Assembly (NCBI RefSeq): GCF_000174435.1
Contig: NZ_ACJN02000001.1
Span: forward strand, 981,658-1,045,657
DNA length: 64,000 bases
DNA from: Desulfonatronospira thiodismutans ASO3-1
GTDB lineage: Bacteria > Desulfobacterota > Desulfovibrionia > Desulfovibrionales > Desulfonatronovibrionaceae
Reading direction: 5' to 3'
Shown here piece after piece: positions 43,140 to 51,179 of the stretch (positions within the stretch are counted from its first letter, which is position 1; every line of letters begins with the position of its first letter). The notes beneath the pieces are model-generated. The model was given only the letters and a program-made list of their open reading frames with translations, was not told where the DNA came from and did no database searches. Made by a program: the position numbers and the translations under genes.

Positions 43140-43246
43140 GAACTACTTTTTTTATATCAAAATGGCGGTTCCAAGACTCAAAATCAAGCAAAAAACGAGC
43201 TCTTCTCATATATTTTCGACATATTGGTTGGTTCCGACACGAACAA
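43140..43246. repeat. AGAACTAC dispersed repeat, copy A
   Basis: About 105 bases starting AGAACTACTTTTTTTATATC, through AATGGCGGTTCCAAGACTC to GTTCCGACACGAAC. It is strongly conserved with 44485-44591 and 53581-53690. No clear inverted ends or target duplication can be seen, and no gene is convincing. Confidence 0.75.
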
Positions 43247-43311
43247 AGACTATTGTAGGAATTGGTTGGTAAACTATAAACTGGACCGCTGTCAGAGCGC
43301 ATGGAGGCTTA

Positions 43312-43728
43312 TTACAGGTTGGGTTGAATATCAAAGCTGTTTACGTGCTGTGGACGTACAATCCGAAAATCACGATGGTCAGTGGTAAGAATGGTCTGTA
43401 TATTCAATCTTTCAGCCATAGCTACAACAGTGGAGTCTACAAAATCAATCCTGGTATCAGCATATTGCTCAAGCAATATTGCAGAACGGGAGATATCAGC
43501 TGAATCAAGAGCCATTAACCGATATTTGGTTCTGGAAAAATTTTTTAAAAATTTTGACATGACCAGGTTACCACCTGCACGTGTAATCAGGTAGGCTACC
43601 TCAGCCAGAACCGTCTGAGGAAGAACAACTGCTGACTGTTTAAGATAAAGGTTTAGGCATTCATTATGCCATTTGTCGGTTGAAATAGCCACTCCTACCA
43701 CGAATCCAGTGTCAGCTATCGTGATCAT
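43312..43728 (-). CDS. PIN-domain toxin (VapC-like)
   Basis: The 138-residue protein has the PIN acidic set: IADTGFVVGV near the start, LAEVAYLI in the middle, and DFVDSTVVAMAERL with TTDHRDF at the end. PIN toxins cut specific RNAs such as initiator tRNA or rRNA loops. The ATG at 43728 is chosen because it starts the PIN fold and overlaps the antitoxin gene by 17 bases; longer versions would run into the antitoxin coding region. All four acidic positions are kept, so the toxin may be active. Confidence 0.85.
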   Translation of the reverse strand: MITIADTGFVVGVAISTDKWHNECLNLYLKQSAVVLPQTVLAEVAYLITRAGGNLVMSKFLKNFSRTKYRLMALDSADISRSAILLEQYADTRIDFVDSTVVAMAERLNIQTILTTDHRDFRIVRPQHVNSFDIQPNL

Positions 43729-44020
43729 TCTTCGGTTCCTTGACAGTCCATCCACTGTGCTCTCGAAGTCCACCAGAAAGAATCTCCTCAGCTCTGACTG
43801 AATAATCATCCGGACCTGAAATCAGGGCTATAGCCGGATCATCATTTTCATGGTAAACACTGTGCTCGAAGAGTGCTGAGTCTTGCCGTATCTGTTCTTC
43901 TTGTCCCGTATCATCCTTTAGCAATATAATTACCCTGGCCTTATGGCCAAAAGCTTCCCGAAATTCTGCAGGCAGTTTTCCGTCTTCATGTATAAATGTT
44001 TCCATTTCAATGGCTTTCAT
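43712..44020 (-). CDS. Antitoxin partner of the PIN toxin
   Basis: This acidic 102-residue protein starts MKAIEMETFIHEDGKLPAEF with a swapped-hairpin-like pattern (DGKLPAEFREAFGHKARVII) and an acidic C-terminal half. It precedes and overlaps the PIN gene, the usual antitoxin position. I infer the role from this layout and not from a named family. Confidence 0.7.
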   Translation of the reverse strand: MKAIEMETFIHEDGKLPAEFREAFGHKARVIILLKDDTGQEEQIRQDSALFEHSVYHENDDPAIALISGPDDYSVRAEEILSGGLREHSGWTVKEPKNDHDS

Positions 44021-44484
44021 GTCTTACCCTCCAGGGTCTTGCTTCAGGCCCTTGCTTTCAGTGGCAATCCGTAAATCTGTCACCACCTCTAATCTCTGGG
44101 TTAAGAAGTAATGCTCATTATCATGATGTATACTTCTCGCCCATTACTGTCAACTGCTCTTCCGGAAGGAACCCATGGATTTTGATGCTGGTCATGAAAA
44201 ATGCAGACCGGTCAACTTTCCCCAGCAGGACTTCTTGTTCCCAAGCCCTGGCGTATAAAGCTGTCAATCCGGCGGCGGGAGAGGACCCGGGTGCAGTTGC
44301 GCCAGTCGTCCTCCCGGGCGTTAAACCCGCCTTTTTCAGTCAGGCTCTCTGCCAGGCACAGGGCCATGGAGGTATCATCAGTCCACTGACCCGGATACAG
44401 ATTGAATGGTCCTCCCCCGACCATATGTAACGTTTTCCTGCATCAGGGCCGACAGCTGTACGGCACTAAGGATGGAATCGCGTT
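44021..44484 (-). pseudogene. Gap with an ADP-ribosylglycohydrolase fragment
   Basis: On the minus strand at 44318-44424 the frame reads [20 protein letters not shown] and [18 protein letters not shown], closely matching the gene at 46.7-47.4 kb. It is a piece of about 35 codons containing the metal-binding WTDDT motif, cut on both sides. Beyond 44318 the match fails abruptly. The remainder of the gap has no supported gene. Confidence 0.8.
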
Positions 44485-44591
44485 TAGAACTACTTTTTTT
44501 ATATCAAAATGGCGGTTCTAAGACTCAAAACCAAGCAAAAAGCGAGCTCTTCTAAAATATTTTCAATATACTGGCTAGGTCCGACCCGAAA
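44485..44591. repeat. AGAACTAC dispersed repeat, copy B
   Basis: The copy runs from AGAACTACTTTTTTTATATC to GGTCCGACCCGAA and matches copies A and C. Just beyond it, TCTCAGAGACCTGGCCCC (about 44597-44614) returns in inverse orientation near 45625-45643, hinting at a rearranged border. Confidence 0.75.
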
Positions 44592-44803
44592 AAAGATGTC
44601 TCAGAGACCTGGCCCCACACAATTTCTTCGCCAAAGGCAGGCGTGATATAGCGGGATACTGGCAACATAACTAAACCCAGTTGAACAGACCGAAGGTCTA
44701 CGGCACAGCCGTGTTCAACCGGGTAAACTCGCAACATAATGTCCCCTTCTTCCTATATGCTATCAAGTCCAGGCGGCAATGGACCTTGGGGTGCCTTGAT
44801 TCA
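44592..44803. other. Gap with a hairpin repeat, no gene
   Basis: CAGTTGAACAGACCGAAGGTC followed by GCCGTGTTCAACCGG forms an imperfect hairpin; similar GTTTAACTGGG / GGTTAAAC sequences recur at 46640-46755. No gene is supported. Confidence 0.4.
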
Positions 44804-45031
44804 TTACAAAGCGATCTCTTTAGATGAGGATGAAGTCAAAGAAAATTCAAACTGTACTCGATGCTGGAGCACTTCAGAAGCATCAAGCACTTCAATGCCC
44901 AGAAGCTTGCCTTCCTTATCAAAATCCGCATGAAGCCCAGGCTTTATGGTCTTGGTTTCAGCGGATTTTGTGCCAGGAGTTCCGAACCACATATATAGAA
45001 GATCTCTGACTGGATCATATTCCATCTTCAT
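44804..45031 (-). CDS. DUF2283 protein (probable antitoxin-like partner)
   Basis: This 75-residue protein reads MKMEYDPVRDLLYMWFGTPG and continues with IKPGLHADFDKEGKLLGIEV and LDASEVL, the DUF2283 pattern. DUF2283 genes are very often next to DUF4258 genes, as here, and the two are thought to form a toxin-antitoxin-like pair. It starts 6 bases after the DUF4258 stop with a GGGGTAAG site. The partner gene is interrupted. Confidence 0.85.
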   Translation of the reverse strand: MKMEYDPVRDLLYMWFGTPGTKSAETKTIKPGLHADFDKEGKLLGIEVLDASEVLQHRVQFEFSLTSSSSKEIAL

Positions 45032-45037
45032 ATCTGC

Positions 45038-45493
45038 TTACCCCCTGAAAAAATTTTGTCCGTATCTGGCAATAACAGTCAACAAAATCAGATTGTTGCC
45101 TTCTTGCTGTTTATAATATACTGTAACTTCTTTTTGCTGATAATATAAGTCTTCCCAGTATGATTCATATTCAAGTATCTGTTTAGCGCTTTTAAGGAAA
45201 GCAGGGGACAGGCACTCCGGGACCCACTTGAGCATCATTTTGTGCTAAAAACATCTCATTTTTTGGGACAAGTGGGTCCCGGAAGAGCCAGTCCCCATGC
45301 CACATGCAAAGCGCTAAACAGATACATATTCAAAAACCATAATCTTTCCATAGGTTCCAGGATTGGATTCAGCTGCTTCCCAACCTTCTGCCATGACCTG
45401 TTTTATTTCCTCGAATGTCACCCCGCGTTGTTGCATTCTCGATTCAATATGCGGGTGTAAATGATTCCTGTCTATATCAATTTTCGTGCTCAT
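45038..45493 (-). pseudogene. DUF4258 gene split by a miniature transposon
   Basis: The N-terminal half (45334-45493) reads MSTKIDIDRNHLHPHIESRM, then QQRGVTFEEIKQVMAEGWEA up to KIMVFEY. The C-terminal half reads ESYWEDLYYQQKEVTVYY up to ILLTVIARYGQNFFRG. A 151-bp element plus one 8-bp duplication lies between. Removing them gives an unbroken 98-residue DUF4258 protein with VFEYESYWED at the joint. Two stumps remain: one ends in FEYVSV, the other could restart inside the element at 45238. Confidence 0.88.
45175..45325. mobile_element. 151-bp palindromic miniature transposon (GTATCTG ends)
   Basis: The element begins GTATCTGTTTAGCGCTTT and ends with the exact inverse. It is bordered by an exact 8-bp duplication ATATTCAA (45167-45174 and 45326-45333). 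The arms keep pairing inward (GGGACCCACTTG with CAAGTGGGTCCC), so a transcript would fold into one long hairpin with a loop of about 38 bases. It differs from the GTAACC family. I see no other copy in the window. Confidence 0.88.
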
Positions 45494-45715
45494 TCAGCAA
45501 GCCAATAAGTCCTCTTAGAAAGTCCTAACTCAACCCCAACATGCCAGAATCCAGCATTCTTCACCCTGAAATACCTCAAAAGGCTCTTTGTCAAGGACAA
45601 GGGTGTTACTGGAGCGCTATTGGGGCCAGGTCTCTGAGACCAGCAAGTTAGAAATTCTTAAATCCTGTTATTTTTTTAAATTACTGAAGTCTTGGATGTT
45701 CTCTATTTCAAGAAT
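45494..45715. other. Gap without a recognisable gene
   Basis: Apart from the GGGGCCAGGTCTCTGAGAC block at about 45625-45643, inverse to 44.6 kb, nothing is recognised. Confidence 0.4.
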
Positions 45716-45808
45716 CTATTTAAAAGCAATATCCATAATTCCATTCTTAATATGGTCTGACAGTTTGTTGACATCCTTCAAAAATTTTTTCTTGTAGGCA
45801 ATTTTCAC
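45716..45808 (-). pseudogene. RelE-type toxin remnant, 30 aa
   Basis: From a GTG that overlaps the antitoxin stop the frame reads MKIAYKKKFLKDVNKLSDHI, the typical RelE N-terminus (KKKFLKDxxKL). It stops after 30 codons. The catalytic C-terminal part is missing. Confidence 0.72.
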
Positions 45809-46007
45809 TTACTATACTCAGTAAGCTTAATGGCTTCTTCAAGATCAACCTCTTCGTCGTCCTGTACTTCTTCCATAGCTTTTCCCAAACCATAATCAAT
45901 TATAATATCTTCAATTTTTTTAAGGTCTGGTAGTCAAGAACAACGCTTTTTATATTCCCGCTCTGGTCAGTAATGTAGTCAGCTTGACTAAGCAAATTTT
46001 CTTGCAT
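45805..46007 (-). pseudogene. Type II antitoxin gene with a single frameshift
   Basis: Behind a good AAGGAG the frame reads MQENLLSQADYITDQSGNIK and SVVLDYQTLKK. At a run of A residues near 45920 the frame shifts by one base, and continues as IEDIIIDYGLGKAMEEVQDD then LEEAIKLTEYSK with a stop at 45805. One base in the A run is the only defect seen. The order antitoxin then toxin, overlapping, is that of Phd/RelB-like modules. Confidence 0.78.
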
Positions 46008-46185
46008 GGCTACAACTCCTTGTCCGGTTCTCATGCTTGGAAATAATTATTACATCCCAATCCACTTGGCAAGCACAAACAAAAACGCCCACAACTAAGC
46101 CAATATTAAGTTTGTCCAAGCCGCTTCATGGAATACAAACCCTCCACACCGCCGACAGGAGTTCACCCGGTTAAACCCTGCTACG

Positions 46186-46618
46186 GTAACCATTCAGGGG
46201 GTCCTCGGTGGTGACTAATGGCACAAGGCCAGGGGACTGTCCCCCTGGGCCGGTACCTGCCCCCCTGAATGGTTACGTGGGGATCTATGTTCTTCAAAAC
46301 CGTGTGTGCGGAGCACCTGCCTGCCCGCTAAAATTCCGCAGGACAGCAAAGCGTATTTTAGTCGGGTGTGAAGCCTGAAGGCTTCCCGTGCCTAAGAAGT
46401 TTTTTTGGCACGGGCAACTTCGTTGCACATCCCAGTGAAACCAGCTACGCTGACCCAGCACTCACTTTTCCATTTGTTTGCTTGTGATGAAACCGAAATT
46501 ATTAAAGTGAGTGCTGGGTGTTTCACGGGACAGGCGGGCGGCTCTGCCGCTCACGGCTGGCGAGTAACGCCTCACGTCAATTCTCGGTGACGATTGATGG
46601 CACCTCCTGAATGGTTAC
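46186..46618. mobile_element. Chimeric GTAACC-family miniature transposon (433 bp)
   Basis: The outer ends are GTAACCATTCAGGGGGTCC at 46186 and CTCCTGAATGGTTAC ending at 46618, flanked by an exact 8-bp duplication CTGCTACG (46178-46185 and 46619-46626). The first 91 bp (46186-46276) form a complete short element with both ends. The remainder is an inverted copy of 42665-43002, joined at GATCCCCAC where the long element's own right end should follow. The whole moved as one unit, as the duplication shows. Confidence 0.9.
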
Positions 46619-46744
46619 CTGCTACGCAGGAGGCCTTACGGCCTGTTTAACTGGGTAAATTTGCGCCTGCCCGGTTAAACATTTATCCGGTTAAATCTTC
46701 TTCCATTTAACTGGACGGCGAAGCCGTAGACCGGAGGTCTGTTT
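46619..46744. repeat. Repeat DNA abutting the truncated glycohydrolase gene
   Basis: GTTTAACTGGG, CCGGTTAAAC and CATTTAACTGG alternate in both orientations, with GGCCTTACGGCC and ACCGGAGGT palindromes. The coding similarity of the neighbouring gene ends at this block. Confidence 0.5.
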
Positions 46745-47752
46745 AACTGGGTGAATCCTTGGAGACAAGCAGGTGCTTGACCTGGTCAAATATTTACCCC
46801 CTCCCGAAACAGAGTCCCTGTCCGCCATAAGTATTTCTTCTTTGCTCCGCCCTGATAAAGCCCTGACCGTCATCCTGGCCAAGAGCCTGCACGCATCTAT
46901 GCATTCCTGTGCCCCGTGGGTTGTCCTGGAGCTTTCCCCGGCCATGCTCTCAGCCAGGTCCATGTCAGGAAAGTACTTCATGGGTACTGGTGCCAGGCGC
47001 ATGATGGTGCCGTTGCCTGCCGACCTGGGATGGGTTGAACCGGAGTAAGGCTCACCGGTTTTGCGGTATCTTTGTAAAGCCGCAGCCACTGTACTGCCGA
47101 TATCAAAGCAGGACCCGGTGCTGCTCAGGTATCCGGTTTCCATCCACCTGCAGTACCTTTCCATCTGGTCCCGGGCATCAAAGCCGCCCTTTTCAATCAG
47201 GCTCTCTGCCAGGCACAGGGCCATGGAGGTATCATCAGTCCACTGACCCGGACGCAGATTAAAAGGTCCTCCCCCGACCATATCTCTGAGTGGTTCAAAA
47301 CCGCCCCTGGTCATGAACTCCACGGTGGTGCCCACGGCATCACCGGCTGCCAGGCCAGCAAGGCATCCCCGGAATCGTAACCATTCAGGGGGTGCCAGCA
47401 ATCGCCACCCTGAATAGACTTGAGGCGTACTCCCCAACAGTGAGCGGCAAAGCCGCCCGTGTGCAACGAAGTTGCCCGTGCCAAAAAAATCTTCTCTGGC
47501 ACGGGAAGCCTTCAGTCTTCACACGGGTGCTCCGCACACACGGTTTTGAAGAATAAAAGCTCCCCAGAAGCATGCCCCGCCCATATCTTTAAACGCAGCC
47601 TTGAGGTATTTGTTAGAGTTTCTTCAAGCTTTGTGTGCGCAGGTAGCAAATAGTTTTAAGGATATGTGCGGGGGCATTACCCGCCTGGCAGACAGGCAAA
47701 TTGGCATATCTCCCCCCTGAAGGGTTACCCGGAATCTGTCTTGTGTGGTCAT
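46691..47752 (-). pseudogene. ADP-ribosylglycohydrolase gene, interrupted and truncated
   Basis: The start (47752-47729) encodes MTTQDRFR, the element at 47377-47728 follows, and then the frame continues FRGCLAGLAAGDAVGTTVEF. Further on come [17 protein letters not shown] with the metal-binding Asp pair, GSTHPRSAGNGTIMRLAPVP and SRTTHGAQECIDACRLLARM. The family (DraG-like) reverses mono-ADP-ribosylation on Arg or DNA bases. Beyond about residue 215 the match ends in repeat-encoded sequence, and the second metal-binding DxD segment is missing. The gene is thus dead for two reasons. A 35-codon fragment of a relative lies at 44.3 kb. Confidence 0.88.
47377..47728. mobile_element. GTAACC-family miniature transposon, medium form (352 bp)
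   Basis: The ends are GTAACCATTCAGGGGGTG and CCCCCTGAAGGGTTAC, with an exact 8-bp duplication CCGGAATC at 47369-47376 and 47729-47736. It matches the 397-bp element at both ends but lacks the central CCAGCACTCAC hairpin and has a different middle near 47545-47660. It interrupts codon 8 of the glycohydrolase gene. Confidence 0.92.
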
Positions 47753-47779
47753 AATTAATCAGTTTGCAAAAAATGACGT

Positions 47780-49921
47780 TTAAACAAAAACTTCTTTAAA
47801 ATACGGGCTCAGGTTCATAAACAGTTGCTCAACTTCTTCCTGGCTTACTCCATTTTCAAAAAGATATTCAATAAGTTCCTCCTGCCTGGTCTGTCCCAGA
47901 CTCAGGCGGTACAAAGAAAGAATTTTGATCAACCTTTCATATCTGGCACTGTCCCTGCTCAAAGGATATAGCGGAACGATACGCTCTATATTGCATGCCG
48001 GATTGTAGGTATCCTGGCCGGTAAGCCGCCAGAACGGCACCAGGTCACTGGTTTTGCTGCTTTTTTCCTGAAGCAGGGCATGGTCGAACATTTCCTGCCA
48101 GACATCCCTGTAAAACCGGTTTTTACCGTATTTAAAAGCAATATTTTGCCGTATTGCATGACATTTATAACGGTTTATACGCCCTTCCCTCTGCTCTAAG
48201 TCTATAGGATTGCCTGGCAGGTTCCAGTGAAATATCTTGCGGCAGTAACAATGAAAATCCAGCCCTTCTTGACCAATAGAGGTAGTGGTCAGTACAAATG
48301 GCCTGAAAGGAGAGTTTAAGCTCAACCGAATATTTTCTTTACGCTGCCCGCTTTTGCCTTCATCTTTCATGTCATAAAAGCCCACCGCATAGCTGGAGCG
48401 CATTCGAATCTGCTTCTTTTTTAAATCTATGCGGTCATAGTTTTTCACCCTGTGGCGGAATGCAGGATAAGTATCAACATTATAGCTTGCTGTATGAGTT
48501 TTGAGAGTCCTGATCATGTCCCGGATCAGGGTCTGATTTCTCTTTTCCACTTCTTCCGGTGAACAATGCTGCTTATCATGGCCATCAAGAAGCATATGCG
48601 CATATTCATCCAGCACAGCCTGAAGATTGCCATCAAGGCAGTAGCGCAGAATATTTTTCCAGTGTACCCCCTCCCCTGCCTTGCCATAAGATAAATCGAC
48701 CATGGCAATGGCCTCCTGGGTATTGAACCGCTCAACAATAGTTTTGGCCAGCTGCCATGAAAGCCCGACAGCTCCGGGAGTATCAGGGCCAAGCATTCTC
48801 AGGGCGCAGATTGCCGGCGAGGCTATAGCCATATTGGTCAGCACCCGGGCAAGATCTTCCGGCATTAAACCCAGTTCTACCTGCTCTGGATCCTGGTAAA
48901 GACTTTTCAGTCGCTCAAGATGAAGAGACAGGGCATGACTGTCCTCTTCCTGGACCACGACACCGTCATAATCTTCATCAACGCTTTGCAGGACAGGGTT
49001 TTTGAACCACTCCTGAATCCTTGGCTGGCTTCTGCCCATTAAAAGCGGGGCCATGTAATACCAGCGTTCATCCTGGCGCTGGCCCTCTCTTCTGACATAA
49101 TGCCTGAAACCGTCCAGATGTCCTTCTATCTTCCCCTGCACTTCTCTGAGGATGTCTTTAATGGACATGTCTCTGTTCATGGCCTGTATGGGATCATACA
49201 TCGATGCAAGGGTAACAGATGGATGCAACAGGCAAAGAGCATTCATGTTGGCCGGCTCTTTGTCCTTCACTGAAAAAGTTACTCTTGGAGGAGGAAACCT
49301 TTTGTTTTTGGAATCAGGAAAGTAGCTGCGCCTCTCTGATTGCTGACCAGGTGTTTTTTTAATGAGTGTTCCCACTGTCAAGCGTTCGGCTTCATAGGAA
49401 ATCAGGGTTGAGACAGCCCTGGGAACCATCTCCCAGGCAGAAAAAACCAGTGTCTTGGAAAAGTTTTCCTGGTTGCGGAATGGACCTCCCAGCTCATAAT
49501 ATGGCAGGGATGGGGGGACCCACAAAAGCCTGGCTGCTTCTCCGGAAAGTACTGTTTCTTTGAGCTTTTCAAACCGGGCATGATGTATGTTCAAAGGCTT
49601 GTACCCGGCCACTTTGTTTTTGTTGATCCAGAGACGTGGACTGTTTAAAAGGGGAAGCTTTTCAGGCTTGGCCTTCATTTCTTCCTGTATATCATGCTTG
49701 ACCTTATAGTTCTGCATGAAGGACATAATCAGGGGGGCTGACTTGATGTACTCCACCGGCATTGTTCCCCTGAGTTCCAGTTCTTCAAGCACTCTATCCA
49801 TGTCTGCATAAGCCAGGATGTCGTCTTCATGAACCTGCAAGTGGTTATTGTCTTTTGAATCCACAAGATCTATAGCACCCGGAACCTTTAACCGTTCAGT
49901 CCGGCAAATCCCGTTATACAA
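47780..49921 (-). CDS. SF2 helicase C-terminal part, N-terminal motor half missing
   Basis: The 713-residue frame contains late helicase motifs: SKTLVFSAWEMVPRAVSTLI (motif IV region), LTTTSIGQEGLDFHCYCRKI (motif V) and LPGNPIDLEQREGRINRY (motif VI). It has no Walker A and no DEAD/DEAH box, so the first RecA domain is absent. The frame begins from a TTG that overlaps the phospholipase D gene by eight bases, and upstream in frame a stop occurs about 15 codons earlier. I infer that a deletion joined the two genes. The product is unlikely to work as a helicase. Confidence 0.8.
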   Translation of the reverse strand: MYNGICRTERLKVPGAIDLVDSKDNNHLQVHEDDILAYADMDRVLEELELRGTMPVEYIKSAPLIMSFMQNYKVKHDIQEEMKAKPEKLPLLNSPRLWINKNKVAGYKPLNIHHARFEKLKETVLSGEAARLLWVPPSLPYYELGGPFRNQENFSKTLVFSAWEMVPRAVSTLISYEAERLTVGTLIKKTPGQQSERRSYFPDSKNKRFPPPRVTFSVKDKEPANMNALCLLHPSVTLASMYDPIQAMNRDMSIKDILREVQGKIEGHLDGFRHYVRREGQRQDERWYYMAPLLMGRSQPRIQEWFKNPVLQSVDEDYDGVVVQEEDSHALSLHLERLKSLYQDPEQVELGLMPEDLARVLTNMAIASPAICALRMLGPDTPGAVGLSWQLAKTIVERFNTQEAIAMVDLSYGKAGEGVHWKNILRYCLDGNLQAVLDEYAHMLLDGHDKQHCSPEEVEKRNQTLIRDMIRTLKTHTASYNVDTYPAFRHRVKNYDRIDLKKKQIRMRSSYAVGFYDMKDEGKSGQRKENIRLSLNSPFRPFVLTTTSIGQEGLDFHCYCRKIFHWNLPGNPIDLEQREGRINRYKCHAIRQNIAFKYGKNRFYRDVWQEMFDHALLQEKSSKTSDLVPFWRLTGQDTYNPACNIERIVPLYPLSRDSARYERLIKILSLYRLSLGQTRQEELIEYLFENGVSQEEVEQLFMNLSPYFKEVFV

Positions 49922-51179
49922 GACTTCCTCTGCCTGCTGTTTCTGTCTGGTGCTCCCCGGAAATTACGTGAGCCCGCATTTTTCCACGGCAAAGCTCTTT
50001 GATTGCCCTCTGCAGATCATCAGCAGGGTCATCATCTGAGAAATCACCTTGGGGAATGGATTCAATTTTTTCAAAAGGATTATCCTTGTCATCCTTGCCA
50101 AAGATATCCTCAAGAATGTCAGCCAGTTTGAAACCCCATTTGCGGTAGTCAAGCTTTAACAGAAATTCTACATTGGCATCAAAGGCCCTTTGCGTGCAAT
50201 TTGCTGAGCCAAAGTACAGGGCATGATTACTCCCTTTGGAGCGGGCGTAAAATTTGGCGTGGATATCCTGATTCTGGGGGACCTCAGCCTGGAGCTCATC
50301 TTCGCTAAGCCCCTCCTCCCCTTCGGCCACCAGCTCTTTCATGACGTATACCTGAAATGATTCGAAGTGCTCCGGTAAAAGCTTGGGCAGCTCTGCTCTC
50401 CGGGTAATCAAGGTCCTGGAAGAATTGCTCAGGGCCAGACTGTCAAACTCTTTAACAGGAGTTTTACTGAGAAAGGGCGAGATGATCACCAGGTCTTTGT
50501 AGGACTGAAAAAGAGAGCTGGACTTTTTATCATGTCCGTCAATACCCAGTGGACAAAATTGAAAATCAGCCACTTGCTGAATTTGCGGGTCAAAATAAAC
50601 CTGTCCGATTTCTTCCTGAATGTTTTTGATCCTTCGTCGTTTTTTTCTGGAATTTATGTGCTGGATTAAAAAGCCTATAAAATCCTGTAAGGGACTGTTT
50701 TTCTCTGTTGGCTCATCACCTTTTTTGCCATCCAGGCAGACAGCCATGTCCCAGCTTCTATCGAAGGTAAGATTGCGGCTGAGCACAATTATACGGTAAA
50801 TGGGATCTTTCTGAGGACCAGCATACCTGATCACCCACACCTTGGGATGAAAAGATCTGCCCCTGGGCAGATGAACCTGAAAAACAGAGCTCTCCACCAG
50901 AGAATAAACCGTGTTGTTCTTGTGAGGAATTTTTATTTGTCCAGGTTCACAGAAAATGGCGAGGTTGTCGGTACTACGGCGCAAGCCCTCCAGCACTGCA
51001 ACAGGATTCTGGGTTGCACTGCTGCCAAGTTCCTCGGACATGAACAGGGCCATGGGAATCCCGAGCATGGCTTCCAGATCCAGACTGTAAGTGGTACCCA
51101 GAGCAAAGTCTGTATAATAATCCGGAGGTGGAGCCAGAAGGTGGCTGTAACTCAGTCTATCACTACCCGGCCTGAGCAT
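49914..51179 (-). CDS. Phospholipase D-like protein, C-terminus probably lost
   Basis: Two HKD-type motifs are visible: FHPKVWVIRY with IVLSRNLTFDRSWDMA, and IHAKFYARSKGSNHALYFGS with ANCTQRAF. Such proteins are often nucleases in defence operons (as DISARM DrmC). The last 15 residues, GEHQTETAGRGSLV, are encoded by DNA whose other frame is helicase-like, so the native C-terminus has probably been deleted. It overlaps the DUF6361 gene by 17 bases, showing tight coupling. Confidence 0.8.
   Translation of the reverse strand: MLRPGSDRLSYSHLLAPPPDYYTDFALGTTYSLDLEAMLGIPMALFMSEELGSSATQNPVAVLEGLRRSTDNLAIFCEPGQIKIPHKNNTVYSLVESSVFQVHLPRGRSFHPKVWVIRYAGPQKDPIYRIIVLSRNLTFDRSWDMAVCLDGKKGDEPTEKNSPLQDFIGFLIQHINSRKKRRRIKNIQEEIGQVYFDPQIQQVADFQFCPLGIDGHDKKSSSLFQSYKDLVIISPFLSKTPVKEFDSLALSNSSRTLITRRAELPKLLPEHFESFQVYVMKELVAEGEEGLSEDELQAEVPQNQDIHAKFYARSKGSNHALYFGSANCTQRAFDANVEFLLKLDYRKWGFKLADILEDIFGKDDKDNPFEKIESIPQGDFSDDDPADDLQRAIKELCRGKMRAHVISGEHQTETAGRGSLV

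Noticed and set aside
46186-46276. An independent 91-bp insertion with its own duplication
   Set aside because: Flanks CTGCTACG and GTGGGGAT do not match; the duplication appears only when the whole 433-bp unit is considered.
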